Positions 1 through 6,988 of a stretch of DNA of 13,470 bases are shown one piece after another. The stretch is from Flavobacteriia bacterium (GTDB taxonomy: Bacteria > Bacteroidota > Bacteroidia > Flavobacteriales > Flavobacteriaceae): NCBI GenBank assembly GCA_018500075.1, contig JAHBAN010000083.1, positions 1 through 13,470 of the forward strand, given 5' to 3'. Both the position numbers and the translations under genes were made by a program. Every line of letters starts with the position of its first letter. The stretch's first letter is position 1. Below the pieces are notes generated by a model, which was not told the origin of the DNA, ran no database searches, and saw only the letters and a list, made by a program, of their open reading frames with translations.

Positions 1-1015
1 CCATCGCCATATTGACCGAGAAAAACAGAAAGAACGTCATGGCGACGCCGAGTGTGAGCAGGGCGCCATAGCGGTTTGCGTTGTTCATGGCGGAGATGAC
101 GCAGAAGAGGATGATCAGCGCATAGAGCATCAGAAGCGCCGCGGCGCCGACGAAGCCGAACTCTTCGGAGAGCGTTGTGAAGATAAAATCGGTGTGTTTC
201 TCGGGGAGGAAATTGAGGCGGCTTTGGGTGCCTTGCATGAAGCCGCGCCCTGTCCAGCCGCCCGAGCCGAGCGCGATTTTGGATTGGGTGATGTGATAGC
301 CCGCGTCGAGCGGGTCGGCGGCGGGATCAAGGAAGGTATCAATACGGCGGTATTGGTAGTCTTTGAGGAGCTGCCAAGGGGTGCCGCGCGACTGGAACAC
401 CGCCGTGACGAGCGACACACCTGCCGCGATCACAGCCGCGAAATAGGCCCAGTGCACCCCCGCCATGAACATCAGCGTGCCGCCGCCTGTGACCAGCAGG
501 ATCGAGGTGCCCAGATCCGGCTGGCTGAGCACGAGCGCTGTGGGCAGCAGGATCAGGCCGACGGGAATAGCGACCCAGAGGGGGTGTGATATTTTCTTCA
601 GGGGCAGCCAGTCGTAATAGGCGGCGAGCAGCATGACCAACGTGATTTTCATCAGTTCGGAGGGCTGAAGGCGCATGAAGCCGAGGTTGACCCAGCGTTG
701 AGCGCCCATGCCGACCTCGCCCACCAGCTCGACCGCCAGAAGCAGGATCAGCGAGACGGTATAGGCCACCGCCGACATATTGCGCCAGAACCAGATCGGG
801 ACCATGGCGACCACGATCATGGCAAAGAACCCCGCGCCAAAGCGCTTCATCTGCGGCTCGGCCCAGCGCTCTATATTGCCGCCTGCGACAGAGTAGAGCA
901 TGAGAAAGCCGATGCTTGCCACAGCAATCAGCAGCAGCGCCAGCGGCCAGTTGAGATAGAGGAACTTGCGCGGGCCGGTGGGCACATATTTGACGTTATA
1001 CTCAAGATAGCTCAT
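1..1015 (-). CDS. rodA: RodA, SEDS-family peptidoglycan glycosyltransferase (3' end beyond window)
   Basis: Integral membrane glycan polymerase of the elongasome. It uses lipid II to extend glycan strands and works as a pair with PBP2. I translated 338 codons from the ATG at 1015; the C-terminus lies left of the window. Visible SEDS signatures are GAQRWVNLG (residues 104-112) followed by LQPSELMK (116-123), QPDLGTS (165-171), and GSGGWTGRGF (250-259) leading into FLPEKHTDFIF (269-279). That last loop carries the Asp (D276) that matches the residue reported as essential in RodA proteins. Several hydrophobic helices are obvious. The start ATG overlaps the mrdA stop codon in an ATGA arrangement (4 bp), which implies translational coupling and roughly matched production of the two partner enzymes. 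RodA is chosen over FtsW because of the mre/mrdA context and the HTDFIF loop. The visible part shows no frameshift. Confidence 0.96.
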   Translation of the reverse strand, partial: MSYLEYNVKYVPTGPRKFLYLNWPLALLLIAVASIGFLMLYSVAGGNIERWAEPQMKRFGAGFFAMIVVAMVPIWFWRNMSAVAYTVSLILLLAVELVGEVGMGAQRWVNLGFMRLQPSELMKITLVMLLAAYYDWLPLKKISHPLWVAIPVGLILLPTALVLSQPDLGTSILLVTGGGTLMFMAGVHWAYFAAVIAAGVSLVTAVFQSRGTPWQLLKDYQYRRIDTFLDPAADPLDAGYHITQSKIALGSGGWTGRGFMQGTQSRLNFLPEKHTDFIFTTLSEEFGFVGAAALLMLYALIILFCVISAMNNANRYGALLTLGVAMTFFLFFSVNMAM

Positions 1016-2931
1016 GCGCGCTCCGGCGCCTCGCCTTGGGCGGGCGGGCGCATTTCGCGCAGCCGCTTTTGCTGGGCTGCGATGCGGCCATGGTCGCGCG
1101 CCGGATATTCGGACAGCGGCGGATCTTCGCCATAGAGCGCCTGCAAAGTGATGTCGCGGGCGATGGGGGCGGCTGTTGTGGAGCCGCCGCAGCCATGCTC
1201 GACCACCACAGACACAGCGATGCGGGGACTGTCATAGGGGGCAAAATTCACAAAGAGCGCGTGGTCACGCTGCCGCCAGGGCACTTCGTCGCATTTGACG
1301 CGCTGAGAGATCACTTGGGAGGTGCCGGTTTTGCCGGCCATCTGGTGATCTTTTGAGAGGATGCGGCTGCCGCGCGCCGTGCCGCTGCTATGGTTGACGA
1401 CCTCATACATTCCCCGCCGGATCTGGCGCAGGTGGTTTTCATTGAGGCCCATGGGCGCGCCTGCACCGCTGGGCTGTTCGACGCCATCGACCGTTTTGAT
1501 CAGCCGCGGCGTCACGCTGCGGCCTGTGGCGAGGCGGGCGGTCATCACCGCGAGCTGAAGCGGGCTGGCGAGCACAAAGCCCTGACCGATGGAGGCATTG
1601 ACGCTATCGCCAATCACCCAGTCTTCGCCTTTGACGCGGTTTTTCCACTCTTTGGTGGGCGCAAGCCCCTCGGCCACGGCGGACATGGGAATATCATGGC
1701 GCTCGCCAATGCCGAGGCGGCGGGCCATCGCCGAAATCCGCTCGATTCCGGCTTCCAGAGCCAGCTCATAAAAATAGACATCACAGCTTTCGCGCAGCGC
1801 GCGCACCAGATCGACATTGCCGTGGCCCGAGCGCTTCCAGCAGCCGAATTTCTGCGAATAGACCTCAAGGTGGCCTTTGCAGCGGAAGCTGTCTTCTGAT
1901 GTGACGATCCCCGCTTCGAGTGCGGCGAGGGCTGTGACCATCTTGAAGGTCGAGCCGGGGGGGTAGGTTCCCTGAACCGATTTGGACACGAGCGGACGGT
2001 GGTCATCCTGGATCAACCCGTTGTAATCGGTGACGGAAATGCCGTTTACAAAGAGGTTTGGATCAAAGGCCGGCGAGGAGCCGATGGCCAAGAGATCGCC
2101 GCTTTCGCAATCCATCACCACGGCGGCGGCGCTTTCGTTGCCGAGGCGCGCTTGGACATAGTTTTGCAACATATGGTCGATGGTGAGCTGGATGTCGGCG
2201 CCCGGTGTGCCTTCCTGACGGCCCAGCTCGCGGACCTCGCGGCCCGAGGCGTTGACCTCCAGCCGCATGGTGCCTGCCTTGCCGCGCAAGGCGGCCTCCT
2301 GACGCGCTTCCAGACCTGTCTTGCCGATTTGGAACCGTGGCAGATTGAGCAGCGGGTCGGGGTTTTCGATCCGCGAGAGATCATAGTCGGAGACGGGGCC
2401 GACATAGCCGATCACATGGGTGAAGTCGGGGCCGAGCGGGTAGTGGCGCGACAGCGCGACCTGTGGCTCGATCCCCGGCAGGGCCGGGGTATTGGCGGCG
2501 ACGCGGGCCAGCTCTTCCCATGTGACTTTCTCGGCGATTGTCACCTGTGTGTCGCCCCGACGCTTTTGCAGCTCGCTGCGGGCCTCGGCGACAAGCTTTG
2601 GATCAAGGGTGATCAGCGCACCGAGGCGGGCGATGGTTTCGTCGATGTCATCGGTGTCTTCGCGGGTGATTGTGACGCGGTAGCTTTGCACATTTTGCGC
2701 AAGCGGGCGGCCGGACCTGTCAAACACCTGCCCACGGGCGGGGGGAATCAGGCTGATTTTGATGCGGTTTTCTTCGGCGAGAAAGCGGAACTGGTCTGAT
2801 TCCTGAACCTGAAGGTAGTGCATCCGCGCCCCGAGAATGCCGACAAGCCCCGCCTGAACCCCGCCGACCAGCAGGGTGCGGCGGCTCACGATGGCCTGAC
2901 TTGTCTGCTTTTCATTGTTGCTTTTACGCAT
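1012..2931 (-). CDS. mrdA: Penicillin-binding protein 2, elongasome DD-transpeptidase
   Basis: Class B PBP that cross-links the glycan made by RodA during lateral wall growth; 639 residues, the usual length. A short cytoplasmic N-terminus is followed by one membrane anchor (about residues 18-40), then the dimerisation/pedestal region (about 60-230, with PPARGQVFDRSGRPLA at 63-78) and the transpeptidase domain (about 260-600). Catalytic motifs are S327-T-F-K330, S382-C-D384 and K534-T-G-T. Residues C351, C364, H370 and C383 sit where a structural zinc site has been described in PBP2 proteins; here the set is Cys-Cys-His-Cys. The C-terminal 40 residues are Arg/Pro-rich and probably disordered. 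The ATG start at 2931 is preceded by an AGGTGTGAG Shine-Dalgarno-like stretch. The gene lies 34 bp after mreD and overlaps rodA by 4 bp. Confidence 0.97.
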   Translation of the reverse strand: MRKSNNEKQTSQAIVSRRTLLVGGVQAGLVGILGARMHYLQVQESDQFRFLAEENRIKISLIPPARGQVFDRSGRPLAQNVQSYRVTITREDTDDIDETIARLGALITLDPKLVAEARSELQKRRGDTQVTIAEKVTWEELARVAANTPALPGIEPQVALSRHYPLGPDFTHVIGYVGPVSDYDLSRIENPDPLLNLPRFQIGKTGLEARQEAALRGKAGTMRLEVNASGREVRELGRQEGTPGADIQLTIDHMLQNYVQARLGNESAAAVVMDCESGDLLAIGSSPAFDPNLFVNGISVTDYNGLIQDDHRPLVSKSVQGTYPPGSTFKMVTALAALEAGIVTSEDSFRCKGHLEVYSQKFGCWKRSGHGNVDLVRALRESCDVYFYELALEAGIERISAMARRLGIGERHDIPMSAVAEGLAPTKEWKNRVKGEDWVIGDSVNASIGQGFVLASPLQLAVMTARLATGRSVTPRLIKTVDGVEQPSGAGAPMGLNENHLRQIRRGMYEVVNHSSGTARGSRILSKDHQMAGKTGTSQVISQRVKCDEVPWRQRDHALFVNFAPYDSPRIAVSVVVEHGCGGSTTAAPIARDITLQALYGEDPPLSEYPARDHGRIAAQQKRLREMRPPAQGEAPERA

Positions 2932-2965
2932 GACTCACACCTGCGAGCCGCTCGCAAGCGGCAGA

Positions 2966-3505
2966 TTATACCCTTTGGCCAAGCGCGTTGACCTCGCCGA
3001 GCGTTGGCTTTGTAAGCCCGAAGAATAGCCAAGAAATCCCGATGACAACAGGGTAGATCAAAATCGTGAGCAAGATTTGGATCAAAGCGGTTTGCAGGGC
3101 GAAGGGTTCGACCAGCAAAACCAGCAAAACAAGGCGGTGTCCGAGGATCACCCCGATGATCGCGATCGAGGCGCTGACCCATTCGACGGAAAACGGCATA
3201 TCACGCAGCTGGCTGGCGCGGGCTTTGAGCATTTGGACCGCAATCAGGGCAATCGCGGCATAAAGACCGGGGGGGCGGCTCATCATCAGATCGGCAAAGA
3301 GCATGACCAGCGCCAGAAGCCCGACCGGCACAAACTCCGGGCGGCGCAAGGCCCAGCAAAAGGCCAGAGCCAGAATGATATCGGGGGAGCCGAGTGTGCC
3401 GGGCAGGGTATTGAGCGGCAGAAGATGCAGGAAAATCACCCCGAAGCTGAGCAGGGCGAACATCAGGCGCATGAACCAGAGGCGGTTGAGGGTGTTTTCA
3501 GCCAT
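2966..3505 (-). CDS. mreD: MreD, rod-shape-determining membrane protein
   Basis: Small integral membrane component of the elongasome that associates with MreC and helps link MreB filaments to PBP2/RodA; 179 residues. The sequence is almost wholly hydrophobic, with about five membrane segments (roughly residues 12-30, 42-58, 60-75, 80-95 and 110-170). A typical MreD feature is the PDIILALAFCWALRRPEFVP stretch (41-60), followed by a loop with FADLMMSRPPGLYA. MreD is poorly conserved, so identification rests equally on its position between mreC and mrdA. Its ATG lies inside the end of mreC (8-bp overlap), suggesting coupled translation. Confidence 0.93.
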   Translation of the reverse strand: MAENTLNRLWFMRLMFALLSFGVIFLHLLPLNTLPGTLGSPDIILALAFCWALRRPEFVPVGLLALVMLFADLMMSRPPGLYAAIALIAVQMLKARASQLRDMPFSVEWVSASIAIIGVILGHRLVLLVLLVEPFALQTALIQILLTILIYPVVIGISWLFFGLTKPTLGEVNALGQRV

Positions 3506-4412
3506 CGGGGCCGGCCTCTGCCGTATTGGCTCCGGCGGGCGGCTCGGGCGGCGTTTCGGGCAGGATCATCTGGCCGGTGCCCGAGATACGTTCGGTCCCG
3601 TAATTGCGCAGGATCCGCAGGAATTCGAGGCGCTCATAGTCTGCGGCGAGGCGCACACGCATCCGCCCGCCCGTGTCAACGGCGATATGGCCGATGAGGA
3701 CGCCCGAGGGGAACACATCACCGTCGCCAGAGCTGACCACGCGATCACCCGGGCGGATCAGGTCGCGGTTTTCTACAAAGTCGATCGGGGGGGCGAGGGT
3801 GTTGTCGCCGATGATCAGGCCGCGTTGTCCGGAGGGCTGGATCGTAACCGGCACGCGGGAGCTTGCATCTGTGAGCAAGAGCACCCGCGAGGAGCGCTCG
3901 CCGACGCCCGAAACCCGCCCGACAAGGCCGATCCCGTCCATGGCGGCCCAACCATCCAGGATACCGTCGCGCGCGCCGACGTTGATCAGCACCGACTGGC
4001 GATAGGGCGAGCCGCTGTCTGTGAGAACGGTGCCTGAAATCGAGGTCAGGCGCGGATCAAGGCGGACATTGTTCAAATCCAGCAGGCGGGCGTTTTCCTG
4101 CTCCAGTTGCAAAGCGGCTTCCTTCCAGCTTTCCATGCGCTGAAGCTCCCGGCGAAGCTCTTGGTTTTGCTCGTATATTTTGAGATAGCTTTGAAAGTCG
4201 GTGAGCAGGTTGAGCGCGCCTGCGACAGGCGCAAAGGCCCAGTCCAGATTGGGCACCACGCGGTCAATCACGGCCATGCGGAAGCGCTCGACGCGCGGGC
4301 TGTCAATCCGCCAGAGAATAAATATCCCGATCAGGATCAGCATCACGACGACCATGAACAGCCGCTTGAGCGGGCCGGAAAAAGCGTCTGATCTGAGCGG
4401 TTCTTGTGCCAA
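3498..4412 (-). CDS. mreC: MreC, rod-shape-determining protein
   Basis: Bitopic periplasmic scaffold that binds PBP2 and activates the RodA-PBP2 pair; 304 residues. Order of parts: a short cytoplasmic N-terminus, one transmembrane helix (about residues 17-35), a coiled coil rich in Glu/Gln/Leu (about 80-118, YEQNQELRRELQRMESW and following), then the two-part beta-barrel MreC domain (about 120-275) with ISGTVLTDSG and SGVLIGHI-type turns. A Pro/Glu-rich, probably flexible tail (280-304) ends the protein. The start is a TTG at 4412: an in-frame stop lies at 4427-4425, GAGAAAGG precedes the TTG at good spacing, and the first ATG (codon 20, 4355) has no Shine-Dalgarno. The gene lies 32 bp after mreB and overlaps mreD by 8 bp. 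Confidence 0.95.
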   Translation of the reverse strand: MAQEPLRSDAFSGPLKRLFMVVVMLILIGIFILWRIDSPRVERFRMAVIDRVVPNLDWAFAPVAGALNLLTDFQSYLKIYEQNQELRRELQRMESWKEAALQLEQENARLLDLNNVRLDPRLTSISGTVLTDSGSPYRQSVLINVGARDGILDGWAAMDGIGLVGRVSGVGERSSRVLLLTDASSRVPVTIQPSGQRGLIIGDNTLAPPIDFVENRDLIRPGDRVVSSGDGDVFPSGVLIGHIAVDTGGRMRVRLAADYERLEFLRILRNYGTERISGTGQMILPETPPEPPAGANTAEAGPDG

Positions 4413-4444
4413 AGGCGGCCTTTCTCAGCACGGTGCGGCCAGCG

Positions 4445-5491
4445 TCAGCTGTCGTAGTCGATCGCGTGGGCCAGTTGTTTTTCAAACTCGAGCGCCTTGC
4501 CTGTGCCAAGGGCGACGCAGTTGAGGCTTTCATCCGCGATCGAGACCGCAAGCCCGGTTTGCTCGCGCAGGGCAAGATCAAGATCGCCCAAGAGCGCGCC
4601 GCCGCCTGTGAGCATGACGCCACGGTCGACGATATCGGCGGCCAGATCGGGCGGTGTGGCTTCCAGCGCGGTCATCACGGCTTCGCAGATCTGTTGCACC
4701 GGCTCGGAGAGGGCTTCGGCGATCTGGGCCTGACTGATTTCGGTTTCTTTGGGCACGCCTGTGAGCAGGTCGCGCCCGCGCACCTGAATAGAGGTGCCGC
4801 GGCCATCATCGGGCATACGCGCCGTGCCAATGGTTGTTTTGATCCGCTCGGCTGTGCTTTCGCCGACGAGCAGGTTTTGCTGGCGGCGCAGATAGCTGAT
4901 GATGGCTTCATCCATCCTGTCGCCGCCGACGCGCACGGAGCGGGCATAGACGATATCGCCCAGCGACAGAACCGCGACTTCGGTTGTTCCGCCGCCGATA
5001 TCGACGACCATATTGCCTGTCGGATCGGTGATCGGCATCCCCGCGCCAATGGCGGCGGCAATCGGCTCGGCAATCAGCCCGCAGCGGCGCGCGCCTGCGC
5101 CCAGAACAGACTGGCGGATGGCGCGCTTTTCAACCGGAGTTGCGCCGTGGGGCACACAGACGATCACTTTGGGTTTTGAAAAGGTCGAGCGCTTGTGCAC
5201 TTTGCGGATGAAATGTTTGATCATCTCTTCGGCAACGTCAAAATCGGCAATCACGCCTTCGCGCATGGGGCGGATGGCTTCGATTGTGCCGGGGGTGCGC
5301 CCGAGCATGAGCTTGGCATCTTCGCCAACGGCGAGGACTTTTTTGATCCCGTCCTTGACGTGATAGGCCACGACGGACGGCTCGTTGAGGATCACGCCTT
5401 TGCCCTTGACGTAGACAAGGGTGTTGGCGGTGCCGAGGTCGATTGCCATGTCAGATGCGAAAAGACCGGGCAGTTTATCAAAGATCGACAT
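4445..5491 (-). CDS. mreB: MreB, actin-like cell-shape protein
   Basis: Membrane-associated actin homologue that forms antiparallel double filaments and orients sidewall synthesis; 348 residues, normal length. Nucleotide-binding motifs are all present: phosphate 1 (D18-LGTANT), phosphate 2 (D164-IGGGTT), the AEPIAAAIGAG loop with E142, placed where MreB/actin proteins carry the residue that positions the hydrolytic water, and the adenosine motif LTGGGALL (295-302). No insertion or broken motif is visible. The ATG at 5491 is preceded by GAGG about 11 nt upstream. It is the first gene of the minus-strand operon mreB-mreC-mreD-mrdA-rodA and is followed by a 295-bp non-coding region, so the operon promoter should lie in 5492-5786. 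Confidence 0.98.
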   Translation of the reverse strand: MSIFDKLPGLFASDMAIDLGTANTLVYVKGKGVILNEPSVVAYHVKDGIKKVLAVGEDAKLMLGRTPGTIEAIRPMREGVIADFDVAEEMIKHFIRKVHKRSTFSKPKVIVCVPHGATPVEKRAIRQSVLGAGARRCGLIAEPIAAAIGAGMPITDPTGNMVVDIGGGTTEVAVLSLGDIVYARSVRVGGDRMDEAIISYLRRQQNLLVGESTAERIKTTIGTARMPDDGRGTSIQVRGRDLLTGVPKETEISQAQIAEALSEPVQQICEAVMTALEATPPDLAADIVDRGVMLTGGGALLGDLDLALREQTGLAVSIADESLNCVALGTGKALEFEKQLAHAIDYDS

Positions 5492-5786
5492 ATGCGGGTG
5501 AACCTCAGGTTAACTTAAAAGAACGTGCGACGAGTCGCGCGCGGCGCTGCGTGTGTATAAGCCTGCGCGCCCCCTGACGAAAGGGGGAAACGCGGTTTGG
5601 CGGGCGCATTCCTCTGTCTGGGGTCTCTCTCTGGCGGGACTGGCGGTGTTTCGCTTGTGCCCCGATGGGGCATTGGGGGTGCAATTTTTCTGGCAAACGG
5701 GGGCAAAATCGCTCACCTTTGGCCGGAGAGCGGCGTGAGAGCGGCGCAAAGAGATCGGCCAGAGGGGCTATGGGGAGACTGTGTGA
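5492..5786. promoter_or_regulatory. Divergent intergenic region of mreB and the small lipoprotein gene
   Basis: I see no gene in this 295-bp stretch. It must contain the mre operon promoter (minus) and the lipoprotein promoter (plus), but no convincing -35/-10 pair stands out. A weak minus-strand -10 candidate is TTATAC at 5560-5555; the -35 position 17 bp upstream reads CTTTCG, a poor match. Three short perfect inverted repeats are present: GCGAC-GA-GTCGC (5527-5538), CCCCCT-GACGAA-AGGGGG (5570-5587) and TGCCCC-GAT-GGGGCA (5658-5672). None is followed directly by a T-run, so they are not intrinsic terminators. Confidence 0.5.
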
Positions 5787-6053
5787 ATGCTGAGGCGAGG
5801 TTTGGGGTTTGGGGTGGCGTTTGTGGCGCTGTCGGGCTGTCTGGCGCTTGAGGGCGGCGCGGCGGACGGTGTTTTGGCGAAAGTGCCTGATGAGGTGCTT
5901 GCGATTGCTGACAAAAAACAAAACCTCGGCGCTGTTCGGATCAATCCGGAGGATGGCTGTTTTGAGTATCGTCATATTGGCCCCGTGGAGACGACATTTT
6001 TGCCGCTGCGCAGCACCGAGGGCCGCCCGATCTGCACCAAAACCGAGACTTGA
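5787..6053 (+). CDS. Small predicted lipoprotein of unknown function
   Basis: 88 residues. The N-terminus is a lipoprotein signal: two Arg at positions 3-4, a hydrophobic stretch, and the lipobox L15-S-G-C18, so the mature protein would be about 70 residues anchored at Cys18. Past an Ala/Asp-rich linker the C-terminal half looks like a compact conserved module (RINPEDGCFEYRH at 51-63, then PVETTFLPLRSTEGRPIC at 66-83) with two further cysteines (C58, C83) that could form a disulfide. GGGGAG lies 9 nt before the ATG, supporting the start. It is divergent from mreB and convergent with the L,D-transpeptidase gene. I do not recognise a named family. A role at the envelope is inferred only from the lipobox and neighbours. 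Confidence 0.78.
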   Translation: MLRRGLGFGVAFVALSGCLALEGGAADGVLAKVPDEVLAIADKKQNLGAVRINPEDGCFEYRHIGPVETTFLPLRSTEGRPICTKTET

Positions 6054-6098
6054 GCGCGCTTTGGGCCGTGCCGCGCCCTGACCCTGGCCATTGGATGT

Positions 6099-6130
6099 GT
6101 CGTATCACGAAGGTATGACGGGCGGTTTTT
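6099..6130 (+). terminator. Candidate rho-independent terminator of the lipoprotein gene
   Basis: An 8-bp RNA stem, GTCGTATC (6099-6106) with GGTATGAC (6112-6119), loop ACGAA, is followed 6 nt later by TTTTT (6126-6130). Two of the pairs are G-U wobbles that exist only in the plus-strand transcript, so it points in the direction of the lipoprotein gene, which ends at 6053. The gap between stem and T-run makes it a weak terminator at best. Confidence 0.35.
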
Positions 6131-6797
6131 AGCTGTTGGCGGTGAGGGCGTCTTCTGTCGGGTGCAGATGGGCTGTGGCGCCGATTGCGACGTGGTCATA
6201 GAGACCGTTTATATGGGCCATGACCATGCGCACGCAGCCCGAGCTGGCGCGCCCGCCAATGCTGCGCGGGCTGGGGGAGCCGTGAATGCGCAGGTAGGTG
6301 TCGCGGTTGCCTTCAAAGAGGTAAAGCGCCCGCGAGCCGAGGGGGTTTTGCGGGCCTGCGTTCATGCCCTCTTCGTATTGGGCGTATTGGTCTGGTTCGC
6401 GCGCGATCATTGCGGCGGTCGGGGTCCATGTCGGCCACTTTTTCTTGACTTTGATGGTATAGGTGCCGGCTTCGTAGAGATTGCCTTTGGCAATCGCGAC
6501 GCCATAGCGCATCGCGAGGCCATCTGCGCGGATGTGATAGAGATAGCGCGCGACGGCATCGACATGAATGTCACCCACGGTCAGCCCCGCGTTGGCCTCG
6601 ACCATCTGGGGCAGAAAGCGCGGATGAAAGCCCCATATGTTTGTTGTGGCGGGGTCATAATTGGCGGGGGTGATCTCTGCATCCCATCTGTCCCACATCG
6701 AGGGGGGAGAGAGGGGCGCCGCAAAGGCGCGGCCGCCCACGAGCGGCTGGGAAAACAGGGCCGCGCCCGTGGCGATAAAATGGCGTCTGGTGAGCAT
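6129..6797 (-). CDS. L,D-transpeptidase (YkuD domain), Tat-exported
   Basis: 222 residues. YkuD-fold enzymes use a catalytic Cys to cross-link peptidoglycan stem peptides (3-3 links) or attach proteins to them; which of these this one does cannot be told. The catalytic segment reads R170-I-H172-G ... IGG ... A-S-S-G-C188-V-R-M, with C188 the nucleophile and H172/R190 the usual conserved partners. The commonest form is SHGC; here it is SSGC. The N-terminus has a twin-arginine signal (T3-RRHFI) with a likely cleavage after AFA (26), so export by Tat is expected. The start at 6797 is preferred over an upstream GTG at 6827 because AAAGAGGG lies 5 nt before the ATG and the shorter form puts RR near the terminus. 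It stands alone between leuA and a convergent lipoprotein gene, close to the elongasome operon. Confidence 0.9.
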   Translation of the reverse strand: MLTRRHFIATGAALFSQPLVGGRAFAAPLSPPSMWDRWDAEITPANYDPATTNIWGFHPRFLPQMVEANAGLTVGDIHVDAVARYLYHIRADGLAMRYGVAIAKGNLYEAGTYTIKVKKKWPTWTPTAAMIAREPDQYAQYEEGMNAGPQNPLGSRALYLFEGNRDTYLRIHGSPSPRSIGGRASSGCVRMVMAHINGLYDHVAIGATAHLHPTEDALTANS

Positions 6798-6943
6798 GGC
6801 AACCCTCTTTGAAATCGTCAGCAGCACAGGAGCAGCGCAGGAGCAAGGCAGCAGCAGACCGCACGGCTCGGCTTCCTTTTTGCATCAGAAAAAGCCGGCT
6901 GGCCAATCACATGACTGTTAGATGCGCCGGCGAGAGCGTCGGC

Positions 6944-6971
6944 GGGGCAGGCCCCGGATGTGACCTGCCCC
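6944..6971 (-). other. GC-rich inverted repeat just downstream of leuA
   Basis: GGGGCAGG (6944-6951) and CCTGCCCC (6964-6971) are perfect 8-bp arms around a 12-nt spacer, beginning 18 bp after the leuA stop. A second stem, GCCGGCG-AGAG-CGTCGGC (6926-6943), abuts it. The minus-strand transcript has no U-run right after either stem, although GCCGGC followed by TTTTT occurs further on (6900-6890) and GCCGGC at 6931-6926 could pair with it. Transcript-end protection or a poor terminator for leuA is plausible. Confidence 0.35.
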
Positions 6972-6988
6972 TGTTGCGTATTGCAAGG

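Noticed and set aside
5505..5517. TTAA/TTAAC words before mreB as a CtrA site
   Set aside because: The words are adjacent or overlapping rather than spaced by seven bases as in the CtrA consensus, and they fall in the likely 5' UTR.
6798..6827. GTG at 6827 as the start of the L,D-transpeptidase
   Set aside because: It would put ten residues ahead of the Tat motif, and the ATG at 6797 has a strong AAAGAGGG at correct spacing.
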